A DNA stretch of 18,780 nucleotides from Streptomyces fulvoviolaceus (GTDB taxonomy: Bacteria > Actinomycetota > Actinomycetes > Streptomycetales > Streptomycetaceae). Made by a program: the position numbers and the translations under genes. The DNA lies in NCBI RefSeq assembly GCF_000718165.1, contig NZ_JOEY01000097.1, forward strand, positions 1 to 18,780. Reading direction: 5' to 3'. The notes under the pieces were generated by a model. It saw only the letters and a program-made list of their open reading frames with translations. It ran no database searches and was not told the origin of the DNA. Positions 1-7,248 of the stretch are shown piece by piece. How positions within the stretch are numbered: the first letter of the stretch is position 1; each line of letters starts with the position of its first letter.

Positions 1-30
1 GTGAGGGACCCCGCCCCCGCATCCCCGGAC

Positions 31-47
31 CACGGACACGATCCGTG
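31..47. repeat. Short stem-loop, possible terminator of an upstream gene
   Basis: CACGGA (31-36) pairs with TCCGTG (42-47) across a 5-nt loop. There is no T tract, which is common for terminators in high-GC actinobacteria. It could end a gene lying to the left of the window. Confidence 0.3.
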
Positions 48-106
48 CCGCCGGACCGCGGAGCGAACGCGGGCAACCAGAACGCCCAACACCGTTCGGA
101 GCGTTC

Positions 107-150
107 GGCTGAGCATGAGTCCTGGCAACAGGACTCACTCCCGCTCAGCC
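107..150. repeat. Long two-part hairpin with GCAA loop
   Basis: The outer arms GGCTGAGC (107-114) and GCTCAGCC (143-150) are perfectly complementary. Inside them TGAGTCCTG (116-124) pairs perfectly with CAGGACTCA (129-137) around a GCAA tetraloop of the stable GNRA type. The two stems are separated by a 1-nt/5-nt internal loop, so about 17 base pairs can form in 44 nt. As RNA it would be a strong terminator or part of a structured transcript. No T tract follows on either strand. Confidence 0.55.
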
Positions 151-254
151 CTTAGGAACGGTTCCGGGCTGCGACTGCGGTCCGGACTCGGACGACGACA
201 GAAGGCCCGCAGGGTCGGAACCCTGTCCGGTTGAGCCCTTCAGCATCACGCCGA

Positions 255-282
255 CCATTGCATTATGGCCATACTTTAATGG
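255..282. promoter_or_regulatory. Nested A/T-rich palindrome, candidate operator
   Basis: The outer arms CCATT (255-259) and AATGG (278-282) enclose the perfect 10-bp palindrome TATGGCCATA (264-273). This is one of the few A/T-rich stretches in the first 500 bases, and dyads of this size are typical of TetR or MarR operators. No adjacent gene or clear promoter boxes were found, so the regulator and target are unknown. Confidence 0.35.
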
Positions 283-516
283 GCTTCACAAGAGGTACGC
301 CGCACATCGCGCCGCACATGAGGTCACGCCGCCGGGGTGCATCCACCGCCGCCCGGCCTTGCGCCATGACCATGCCCCGCCTCCGGCACAGCCGGCGCGA
401 CCGACGCCGGCACGGAGCGCAGGGGGTGACGCCGGCGAGACCCTGGAGTGACGAGGGCATCACGCCATGAGGGCCGCCGGCCGTGGGGCATGACGCGTGC
501 GGGACAGCAACCCCGC

Positions 517-545
517 TTGCGGCCCGTCGGCCAGCCACATAGAAT
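517..545 (+). promoter_or_regulatory. Predicted promoter of the hydrolase-amidase-OYE cluster
   Basis: A TTGCGG box at 517-522 lies 17 bp upstream of TAGAAT at 540-545, a good match to the housekeeping sigma factor consensus. Transcription would start near 552. That gives a leader of about 144 nt to the ATG at 696. The -10 box overlaps the dyad at 542-559, so the promoter looks repressible. Confidence 0.5.
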
Positions 546-559
546 GATGGTCATAATTC
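542..559. promoter_or_regulatory. Imperfect palindromic operator over the -10 box and start site
   Basis: The outer arms GAAT (542-545) and ATTC (556-559) flank inner arms ATGA (544-547) and TCAT (551-554). The dyad covers the predicted -10 box and transcription start of the hydrolase operon, the usual place for a repressor site. The GlxA-type regulator at the end of the operon is one candidate ligand, but this is inference. Confidence 0.4.
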
Positions 560-695
560 AATTTGCGGAAGCCTGGTGTCGATCACACGGGCATCCACGA
601 CGCGAGGTAAGGCCGCCCGCATTTTCCGCCGCGGGGGAAGCCCGGGACGAACAGCACACTCGTCGACTCGCTCCACCTACTTGAAAGACCTGGCC

Positions 696-1565
696 ATGAG
701 CGCACCGCGCGATTCTCCGCCCCCCTCACGATCGTCGTACAAGAACGCGCCGACCCGCTCCGTGTCCGTCGACGGGGTGACCTTCGCCTACCGCGAACTC
801 GGCCCCGAGGACGGCGTGCCGCTGGTTCTCCTGATCCACCTGGCCGGAAACCTGGACAACTGGGACCCGAGCATCGTCGACGGACTCGCCACCCGGCGTC
901 GGGTGATCACCTTCGGGAACCGCGGGGTGGGCGGGTCGGGCGGCTCCACGCCGGACACGATCGAAGGGATGGCCCACGACGCGGTGCGGTTCATCCGCGC
1001 CCTCGGCTTCGACCAGGTCGATCTGTTCGGTCTGTCGATGGGCGGCTTCGTCGCCCAGGTCATCGCGGCGGAAGAACCGCACCTCGTCCGCAAGGTCATC
1101 CTCGCGGGCACCGGCCCCGCCGGCGGCCACGGCATCGACAAGGTCCCGGCCCTGGCCGTTCAGGCCACGATCAAGGGCGCCCTGACCCGCCAGGATCCGA
1201 AGCTCTCCCTCTTCTTCACCGCCACCGCAAGCGGCCAAAGAGCAGGACGCGCCTTCCTGCGGCGGCTGGAGGAGCGTACGGACGACCGCGACCAGGACAT
1301 CTCGCTGACGTCGGTCCGCGCCCAGATGAAGGCCATCAGACGATGGGGCCGCCAGGCACCGTCAGACCTGTCGGCAGTGCGCCAACCGGTCCTCGTGGCC
1401 AACGGCGAGAACGACCGGATGGTGCCCAGCCGGAACACCATCGACCTGGCCGCTCGCCTGCCCAAGAGCGAGCTTGTCCCCCTCTACCCCGATTCCGGCC
1501 ATGGGGGGATCTTCCAGAACCACGAGGACTTCGTCGCCAGGGCGCTCGGGTTCCTCGAGTCCTGA
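696..1565 (+). CDS. Alpha/beta hydrolase
   Basis: This is a 289-residue alpha/beta-hydrolase fold protein, probably an esterase, lactonase or C-C hydrolase of the cytosol. The nucleophile elbow GLSMGG places the catalytic serine at about residue 114. The acid is probably D240 in NGENDRMVP and the base H269 in DSGHGG. An oxyanion-loop segment, HLAGNLDNWDP, lies near residues 48-58. I chose the ATG at 696 because GAAAG lies about 8 nt upstream and the protein then begins near the conserved beta-strand region. An in-frame GTG at 576 would add 40 residues that look like translated leader. It is the first gene of an apparent operon, 67 bp ahead of the amidase. The substrate is unknown; the neighbours suggest ester or lactone cleavage in a small-molecule degradation route. 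Confidence 0.88.
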   Translation: MSAPRDSPPPSRSSYKNAPTRSVSVDGVTFAYRELGPEDGVPLVLLIHLAGNLDNWDPSIVDGLATRRRVITFGNRGVGGSGGSTPDTIEGMAHDAVRFIRALGFDQVDLFGLSMGGFVAQVIAAEEPHLVRKVILAGTGPAGGHGIDKVPALAVQATIKGALTRQDPKLSLFFTATASGQRAGRAFLRRLEERTDDRDQDISLTSVRAQMKAIRRWGRQAPSDLSAVRQPVLVANGENDRMVPSRNTIDLAARLPKSELVPLYPDSGHGGIFQNHEDFVARALGFLES

Positions 1566-1632
1566 GCTTGATGCCGCCCTCTCACTCGCCTACAAGCCCG
1601 CCGAATCAGCGCATACAGAAACGAGGCTCTCC

Positions 1633-3102
1633 GTGCGTGACCTCCCGTTCCAGTCAGCCGCGGACCAGTTGGGCGCACTGGCCTCGGGGAAGGTGTCGAG
1701 TGAGGAACTGTTCGACGCCTACCTGAGCCGCATCGACGCCCACAACGAGACGCTCAACGCGATCGTCACCCTCGACGTCGAACGGGCGCGGAGCGCGGCC
1801 AGGGATGCCGACGCGAAACGCACGAGCGGGGCGAAACTCGGCCCGCTGCACGGTCTGCCGATCACGCTGAAGGACAGCTACGAGACCGCTGGTCTGCGGA
1901 CCGTCTGTGGTCGGACCGATCTCAAGGACTACGTGCCCGACCAGGACGCCGAGGCGGTACGACGGCTGCGTTCCGCAGGTGCGGTGATCATCGGCAAGAC
2001 CAACATGCCCGCGGGGAACCAGGACGTCCAGGCGGACAACCCGGTGTTCGGACCGACGCTGAACCCATGGAACACCGCCCGCACGTCCGGAGGCTCCGCA
2101 GGCGGTGGCGCCGTGGCCACGGCCGCAGGGCTGACGGCTCTCGACTTCGGCTCCGAAATCGGCGGCTCCACCCGGATCCCGGCACACTTCAACGGCCTCT
2201 ACGGGCACAAGGCCACCTGGCGGTCCATCCCGCTCATCGGGCATGTGCCGGGCGGACCGGGTGTCGGACGGTGGGGGGAGATCGACCTCGCCTGTGCGGG
2301 CGCCCAGGTGCGCGAGGCGCGCGACCTGGTCCCTGTCCTCCACGCGACGGTAGGACCGCCCGAGCGCGACGGCGGTTTCAGCTACACCCTCGCACCACCC
2401 AGGGCGAGCGAGCTGAGCGGCTTCCGGGTCGCAGTGTGGCCCGAGGACGCGTCGTGCCCTGTCGACCACGACGTCGCCGCAGCGATGGACGACGCTCTGA
2501 GCGCCCTCAAGTTGGCCGGCGCGAAGGTCGAGTCGCGGCCCTCCGCGCTCCCCGGTGACATGGCGACCAGTCATGACATCTTCCTGCGCCTGCTCTTCGG
2601 CGCGTTCACCTATGACCGGTCCGGACTGACAGCGGCCTCCAACACCGCCCTCCTCGCGCGTCTCGCCCAGCATCCTCGGGGGGAGGCCCTGTACGCCTTG
2701 CGAGGAACCTTCCAGACCCACTACAGCTGGCTCCAGGCGGACGTCGCACGCCATGAGCTACGGCAGCGCTGGACCGAGTTCTTCCGGGACTTCGACGTCC
2801 TCCTCATGCCGGTCACACCGACCGCGGCACCGCCTCATCACAACAAACCGATCGACAGATTCGGACGCCGGATCCAGGTCGACGACCGGTCTCGCCCTTA
2901 CTGGGACCAGGTCAAGTGGAGCGCCATCGCCAACGTGGCCGGCTCTCCGGCGACGACCGTCCCGGTGCGAACGAGCCGCGACGGTCTGCCTGTCGGGCTC
3001 CAGGTGATGGGCCCGAGCGGAGGCGACCTCACCACCATCAAGTTCGCCGAGCTCCTCGGCCGAGAACTCGAGGGCTACCAGCCCCCTCCGGCCTTCATCT
3101 GA
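1633..3102 (+). CDS. Amidase signature family hydrolase
   Basis: This is a 489-residue amidase-signature enzyme that hydrolyses amide (occasionally ester) bonds through a Ser-cisSer-Lys triad. The triad is visible: K80 in LPITLKD, the cis-serine S155 in GGSAGGG, and the nucleophile S179 in EIGGSTRIPA. The length fits the family. I chose the GTG at 1633 because ACGAGG lies 6 nt upstream and the conserved N-terminal helices begin just after it. The same frame is open further upstream but overlaps the hydrolase there. The second serine of the usual GGSSGG motif is alanine here, which is tolerated in the family. The gene follows the hydrolase and precedes the OYE with short gaps, so co-transcription is likely. 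The substrate cannot be told: GatA is unlikely without GatB/GatC, and a small-amide or aryl-amidase role fits better. Confidence 0.9.
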   Translation: MRDLPFQSAADQLGALASGKVSSEELFDAYLSRIDAHNETLNAIVTLDVERARSAARDADAKRTSGAKLGPLHGLPITLKDSYETAGLRTVCGRTDLKDYVPDQDAEAVRRLRSAGAVIIGKTNMPAGNQDVQADNPVFGPTLNPWNTARTSGGSAGGGAVATAAGLTALDFGSEIGGSTRIPAHFNGLYGHKATWRSIPLIGHVPGGPGVGRWGEIDLACAGAQVREARDLVPVLHATVGPPERDGGFSYTLAPPRASELSGFRVAVWPEDASCPVDHDVAAAMDDALSALKLAGAKVESRPSALPGDMATSHDIFLRLLFGAFTYDRSGLTAASNTALLARLAQHPRGEALYALRGTFQTHYSWLQADVARHELRQRWTEFFRDFDVLLMPVTPTAAPPHHNKPIDRFGRRIQVDDRSRPYWDQVKWSAIANVAGSPATTVPVRTSRDGLPVGLQVMGPSGGDLTTIKFAELLGRELEGYQPPPAFI

Positions 3103-3182
3103 CGGTCCGCCGACCCCCACTCCCCTGACCCCGGCCCGCAGGCAAACCCGGCCGGCGCCGACCACACAGAAGAAGAGCCCGG

Positions 3183-4430
3183 ATGAATACGCTGGACACC
3201 CCCCTCACCCTCCCGAACGGCCGGATACTGGCCAACCGCCTGATGAAGTCGGCACTCAGCGAGGCGCTCGGGGACAAGAACAACGCACCCGACGAGCGCC
3301 TCGTCCGTCTGTACTCCACATGGAGCCGAGGCGGCTACGGCCTGATGATCACCGGCAACGTCATGGTCGATCGCGCACAGCTCGGTGAACCGGGCAACAT
3401 CGTCATCGAGGACGAGCGTGATCTCGACGCGCTCTCGCGCTGGGCCAAGTCGGCCCAGGACTCGGGCGGTGCGATCTGGGCACAGCTCAACCACCCCGGG
3501 CGCCAGGCCAATCCCTTGGCACTCGGACACACGCCGGTGGCCCCCAGCCCGATCCCGACGAAACTGCCCGGGGCCAGGACACCGCGCGAACTGCGACCGG
3601 CGGAGATCGAGGAGATCATCGAGCGCTTCGCCACGGCCGCGGCCCTGTGCGAGACAGCCGGCTTCAACGGCGTACAGGTACAAGGGGCCCACGGATATCT
3701 CATCTCGCAGTTCCTGTCCCCGCTGTCGAACCGGCGCGAGGACGGCTGGGGCGGCGATCTCGAGGGACGGATGCGTTTCGGCCTCGAGGTCGTCCGCCGC
3801 ATCCGCGGCCGCGTCAGGCCAGGCTTCGCCGTGGGCATCAAACTCAACTCGGCGGACTTCCAGCGGGGCGGATTCACCGAGGACGAGTCCCAGGCCGTGC
3901 TGGCCGCGCTCGCCCACGAAGGCGTCGACCTCATCGAGGTCAGCGGCGGTAGTTACGAGTCCATGGCGATGAGCGGCTCGGCGGCCCCCAGCACCAGGGC
4001 ACGCGAGGCGTACTTCCTCGAATACGCCCGCACGGTTCGCCGACTCGTGGGCGACATCCCCCTCGCCGTCACCGGCGGATTCCGCACCGGCGATGCCATG
4101 CAGCGAGCCGTACAGGCCGGCGAATGCGACGTGGTCGGCATCGGCCGGCCGTCAATCACCACGCCGGACGCGGCCCGGCTCGTCCTGGAAGGGCGGGCCG
4201 AGACACTCACGGCACATCAGATGCGCTACGGCATGAGAGCCCTGCTGGGCAGAATCGCCGACCTCAAGGTCCTGGACGGGGTACTGGACATCAGCTGGCA
4301 CACCGACCAGATACATCGCCTCGGGAACGGCCTGCTCCCCGACCCGGATCGCGGCAGTCTTGCCGCCACCATCGCCATGGTGCGGCGCAACGGGCGCACC
4401 TCGTTCCGCGCCAAGCGAGGCGGGTCATGA
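3183..4430 (+). CDS. NADH:flavin oxidoreductase / Old Yellow Enzyme family protein
   Basis: This 415-residue FMN-dependent TIM-barrel protein belongs to the NADH:flavin oxidoreductase/NADH oxidase branch of the Old Yellow Enzyme family, which reduces activated C=C bonds with NAD(P)H. Family motifs include QLNHPGRQ (101-108), GAHGYLISQFLSP (168-180), the DGWGGDLEGR segment near 187-196 and the phosphate-binding VTGGFRTG and VGIGRP segments. The residue corresponding to the first His of the usual H-G-A-H/N active-site motif is Gln (Q167), while the second position, H170, is kept. This may lower or alter activity. The ATG follows a purine-rich AGAAGAAGAG stretch. Its stop overlaps an ATG (ATGA, 4427-4430), pointing to coupling with the downstream regulator. 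Confidence 0.9.
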   Translation: MNTLDTPLTLPNGRILANRLMKSALSEALGDKNNAPDERLVRLYSTWSRGGYGLMITGNVMVDRAQLGEPGNIVIEDERDLDALSRWAKSAQDSGGAIWAQLNHPGRQANPLALGHTPVAPSPIPTKLPGARTPRELRPAEIEEIIERFATAAALCETAGFNGVQVQGAHGYLISQFLSPLSNRREDGWGGDLEGRMRFGLEVVRRIRGRVRPGFAVGIKLNSADFQRGGFTEDESQAVLAALAHEGVDLIEVSGGSYESMAMSGSAAPSTRAREAYFLEYARTVRRLVGDIPLAVTGGFRTGDAMQRAVQAGECDVVGIGRPSITTPDAARLVLEGRAETLTAHQMRYGMRALLGRIADLKVLDGVLDISWHTDQIHRLGNGLLPDPDRGSLAATIAMVRRNGRTSFRAKRGGS

Positions 4431-4457
4431 GCGCAACCAGGCCGCCGGGCCCGACCA

Positions 4458-5351
4458 GTGATCACCGTGGCCGTGCGGGACATGAACCCACGCGGGCGTC
4501 CCAAGGGTCGTAACGCGACCGCTACGACCCGGTGGCCGTCAGAACTCTCGATCACCGTCGAGCACGGCCCGGAGGCCCTGCGCACCGCCGACACCGTCGT
4601 CATCCCGCCCTTCACCCCCACCGCCGTCACGACGGAAGTACCGCAAGCCGTGGTGGAGGCGCTCGGCTCCGTCACCGCCGGCACGCGCCTCGTGTCCATC
4701 TGCACCGGCGCCTTCGTTCTCGCCGCGGCCGGTCTCCTCGACGGTCGTGCGGCCACCACGCACTGGATGGTCGCCGACCTCTTCCGCGCATGCTTCCCAC
4801 AGGTCGCCCTCGATCCGGACGTCCTGTTCATCGACGACGGAGACGTGCTGACCTCGGCCGGTGCGGCTTCCGGGCTGGACGTCTGCCTGCACGTCATCCG
4901 CAAGGACCACGGCAGTGAAGTCGCCAACCAGGTGGCCCGCATGTGCGTCGTCCCTCCGTGGCGGGACGGAGGACAGGAGCAGTACATCCAGCACCCGGTG
5001 CCCGACGCCACGGGCAGCGGAACGGCCACCGCCCGCCAGTGGGCGCTGGAGAACCTCCACGAGCCCATGACGCTGACGGATCTCGCCGAGCACTCCCACA
5101 TGAGCCTGCGCACCTTCGCCCGCCGCTTCACCGAAGAGGTGGGCATGAGCCCGGGACGCTGGCTGATCCAGCAGCGCGTCGACCGGGCACGGCACCTCCT
5201 GGAGACCACCGATCAGCCGGTGGACGAGATCGCCGGCCAAGTCGGCTTCGCCGGCGGCACATCACTGCGAGAACACCTGCATGCCGCCATCGGCGTCTCA
5301 CCGCTCGCCTACCGGCGCACCTTCCGCGGCACCCTGTCCCCCGCGCACTGA
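4458..5351 (+). CDS. GlxA/AraC-family transcriptional regulator with damaged N-terminus
   Basis: This is a GlxA-type regulator, a DJ-1/PfpI-like sensor domain followed by an AraC helix-turn-helix. The C-terminal 100 residues carry a full AraC DNA-binding region: ENLHEPMTLTDLAEHSHMS, then ARRFTEEVGMSPGRWL, then a second helix-turn-helix near VDEIAGQVGFAG. The sensor core SICTGAFVLAAAGLLDGR is present. The first strand and about 40 following residues are missing or scrambled: a short VAV strand runs straight into SELSITVEHG. Two other frames keep pieces, MSATRPPGPTSDH from ATG 4427 and DRYDPVAVRT near 4520-4550. The original start was probably the ATG at 4427, overlapping the OYE stop; the GTG at 4458 is only the best open start now. 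The protein may be non-functional as a sensor. It probably once regulated the upstream operon. Confidence 0.75.
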   Translation: MITVAVRDMNPRGRPKGRNATATTRWPSELSITVEHGPEALRTADTVVIPPFTPTAVTTEVPQAVVEALGSVTAGTRLVSICTGAFVLAAAGLLDGRAATTHWMVADLFRACFPQVALDPDVLFIDDGDVLTSAGAASGLDVCLHVIRKDHGSEVANQVARMCVVPPWRDGGQEQYIQHPVPDATGSGTATARQWALENLHEPMTLTDLAEHSHMSLRTFARRFTEEVGMSPGRWLIQQRVDRARHLLETTDQPVDEIAGQVGFAGGTSLREHLHAAIGVSPLAYRRTFRGTLSPAH

Positions 5352-5397
5352 GCACCACCACGCAACTCCCGCTCCGCCAACGCGGCGATGAGGCCCA

Positions 5398-6298
5398 TCA
5401 CTTGTCCGCCAGGATGCGTTCCAACGATCGTTGACCCGTCCGGCTCATGACTGTGTTGCTTTTGACGTAGTACCAGACCAACCCCATCACTTGGACGAAA
5501 GCCCACGCCTTGCCTCGCTCCCATTCGAGGTCGTCGCTACCCAGGTGATCACGGAGCTCCTGGCGCGGCCCGGCCTCGAGCAGGTGCCACGCACTCACAA
5601 GATCCAGTGAAGGGTCAGCCGGCCCGAAGCCGCCGACGTCGAGAATCCCCGCAAGCCGGCCGGCGGACACGAGCACGTTGCCAGGAATCAGATCGCAATG
5701 GGCCATGGCGTCGATCCCCAGCTGCACCTCGCGGCAGCTCACGCAAAGTCGCCCAGCTACGGCGCAGCCGAGGGACATCCAGGAGGTGCTCACTATGTCG
5801 GAAACAGGTCTCCATCCACGCGTCGTGCGACCGCAGGTCACCTCCTCGGCCCGTGCCGGCGAACGTGCGGCCATGCGTGTCGATCGCGCGCAGTTCGCCG
5901 ATGAGATCGGCCAAGTCACGGGCAAACGCAGACGATCCGCCAGGGTCCTCGTCGGCGGCCACGACGCCGGACAGCCACGTCTGCACCGACCACGGAAGCG
6001 GATAACCCGCCCCGGGTTCACCGAGTGCCACCGGCTCAGGTGTCGGGAAACGCGTGCGACCTGCCAGCTCCCGAGCCGCTTCCGCTTCGGACTCCAGCCA
6101 GCGCCGCGTCGACTCGACGTCTGCGGACTCCAGAGGGAATCGGGCTGCCAACCGGTCGCCAATGCGGAAGACGGCGTTGACCGTGGCCTGCGCCGCGATG
6201 CTCCTGACCGGCAGGCTCCGCCACTCAGGAAACTGCTGCTCCACCAACATGCGCACGGTCTCAGGTGACACGGTCAGCTGATTGGCGTGCATCTTCAT
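5398..6298 (-). pseudogene. Aminoglycoside phosphotransferase-like kinase, frameshifted
   Basis: This is an APH/choline-kinase fold phosphotransferase in two reading frames. The N-terminal part runs from MKMHANQLTVSPE (ATG 6298) through VFRIGDRLAARFPL and LPWSVQTWLSG to RRSWATLRELPR. The C-terminal part continues in another frame with MAHCDLIPGNVLV, the catalytic loop with its conserved H-x-D and N, then LDVGGFGPADPSLDLV and a tail ending at 5398. The break lies around 5716-5719, a run of four G on the coding strand. Removing one G restores a single frame of about 299 residues, the family's normal length. The loop glycine after His is Cys (HCDL instead of HGDL). No good ribosome binding site is visible before ATG 6298. 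It is either a recent pseudogene or a base-calling error. It need not confer resistance, since many such homologues phosphorylate other substrates. Confidence 0.8.
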
Positions 6299-6425
6299 GG
6301 GGGAAGCATTCGCGTCACGATCTTCAGCTGCAACCCATTTCCGTCGCGCAACGTCGCCTGCTGGAAGTCCTGCACGCGTCGGTTCCACCGGGAGCGCTCC
6401 CGACCGGGACCTCGCCCGTAGCGGA

Positions 6426-6467
6426 TCAGGGCGCGGGGAGTGGAAAGAGCATGCAGCTGCTGGTGGC
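6426..6467 (-). pseudogene. Residual C-terminal tail of a PaaI-type thioesterase
   Basis: In frame on the minus strand this reads ATSSCMLFPLPAP and stop. It nearly matches the end of the intact thioesterase at 11582 (ATSSCMLFPVPAPRV). The two loci share 24 identical bases, starting AAGAGCATGCAGCTGCTGG, at about 6445-6468 and 11609-11632. Nothing recognisable of the thioesterase remains upstream of the tail, where the TetR gene at 6520 ends. It is a deletion or recombination scar, suggesting that a TetR-thioesterase pair once stood here. Confidence 0.65.
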
Positions 6468-6519
6468 GAAGTCAGAGCTCCGCCCCGGGCGGCACTGCCG
6501 GTCCGCGCGCGGAAGTGCG

Positions 6520-7110
6520 TCAGTCACGCTGCCAGGCGTCCAGCAGGGCGAGGGCGTTGTCCACCCCCTGATCGAGGAGCTCGTCGGCGAGTCGGCTGTC
6601 GGTCAAGGCGCGGGACAGCTGCAGCGTCCCGGCCATCATGCCGAGGAGACTGAGCGCCTTCACGCGTGCGGAGGACGGGGCCTCGGGCGCCATGCGGGCG
6701 GCAATGCCCTCGACAAGGATCAGCACACCGTCGGTGTACGCCTGCCTGGTCGTCTCGGTGCAGCGCCCGATCTCGTCGAGCAGAGCGGCGTTGGGGCAGC
6801 CGTCGCCGAGCCTTTCGCGGTGCTGGGGGGAAAGGTACCCCCGCACGATCTGCTCGAGTCCGGCACGGCCGGGCTCGGCCAGCGCGACAACGCTCTCGGC
6901 CTGCACTTTCAACTGGTCGGCGATGGCCGTGGTGACGAGATCATCCTTGGATGCGAAGTGAGCATAGAAGGCCCCATTGGTCAGCCCCGCGTCCTTCATG
7001 AGCGTCGAGACCCCGGAGCCGTCGATACCGTCTTGCTTGAACCGGCGGCCCGCTGTCTCGATGATCCGCCGCCTGGTCTCCGACTTGTGCTCTTTTCCGT
7101 ACCGCACCAC
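6520..7110 (-). CDS. TetR/AcrR-family repressor, paralogue 1
   Basis: This is a 196-residue TetR regulator. Its N-terminal helix-turn-helix runs from about residue 10 to 60 (RRRIIETAGRRFKQDGIDG, then VSTLMKDAGLTNGAFYAHF, then SKDDLV). The ligand domain carries the DGCPNAALLDEI motif. The start is GTG, with GGAG about 8 nt upstream. It is a close paralogue of the next gene at 7249: most of the helix-turn-helix and long C-terminal stretches such as LSLLGMMAGTLQLSRALTD are identical. A likely promoter and dyad lie at 7164-7191, so it is probably autoregulated. Its partner gene may have been the thioesterase whose tail survives at 6426. Confidence 0.9.
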   Translation of the reverse strand: MVRYGKEHKSETRRRIIETAGRRFKQDGIDGSGVSTLMKDAGLTNGAFYAHFASKDDLVTTAIADQLKVQAESVVALAEPGRAGLEQIVRGYLSPQHRERLGDGCPNAALLDEIGRCTETTRQAYTDGVLILVEGIAARMAPEAPSSARVKALSLLGMMAGTLQLSRALTDSRLADELLDQGVDNALALLDAWQRD

Positions 7111-7163
7111 GCCACACGCTCCTTCGCCGGCCGGAGGACCGGTTGCCCTTCACCGACTCAACC

Positions 7164-7191
7164 ATTCTATGGTATTGCAAACGTAATCCAA
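7164..7191 (-). promoter_or_regulatory. Predicted promoter and dyad of TetR paralogue 1
   Basis: On the minus strand TTGGAT (7186-7191) lies 16 bp from TAGAAT (7164-7169). Between them is an imperfect dyad, with GGTATTGC (7171-7178) against the complement of ACGTAATCC (7181-7189). This is an A/T-rich island in high-GC DNA, as expected for a TetR autoregulatory site. Confidence 0.45.
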
Positions 7192-7248
7192 AGAGTCGGC
7201 AGAGGCGACGGGCGAGCGAGCGTGTGGGCTTCTTCAGTGGTTGCGCTG

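Larger units (their letters stand above)
1..516. other. Non-coding leader region rich in inverted repeats
   Basis: I find no convincing gene here. The open frames are arginine- and proline-rich, lack ribosome binding sites and resemble no family. The region holds several inverted repeats, listed separately, plus short self-complementary pieces. These include GGAAC/GTTCC around 155-165, and CCGGAC (182-187) with GTCCGG (225-230) enclosing AGGGT/ACCCT (211-224). It is probably the end of an upstream transcription unit followed by regulatory DNA for the hydrolase at 696. A structured RNA cannot be excluded. Confidence 0.5.

Noticed and set aside
231..538. Short open frames on both strands in the first 500 bases
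   Set aside because: Arg/Pro/His-rich composition, no start signals, no family match; treated as non-coding.
576..695. Upstream GTG start for the hydrolase
   Set aside because: The extra 40 residues look like translated leader and the site lacks a good ribosome binding site; ATG 696 is better placed.
1654..2754. Minus-strand open frame of 366 residues
   Set aside because: It lies opposite the amidase, whose catalytic motifs are intact; the antisense product is low-complexity and unrecognisable.
5398..6298. Programmed frameshifting in the kinase-like gene
   Set aside because: No slippery heptamer with a downstream structure is evident and this family is not known for it; mutation or sequencing error is simpler.
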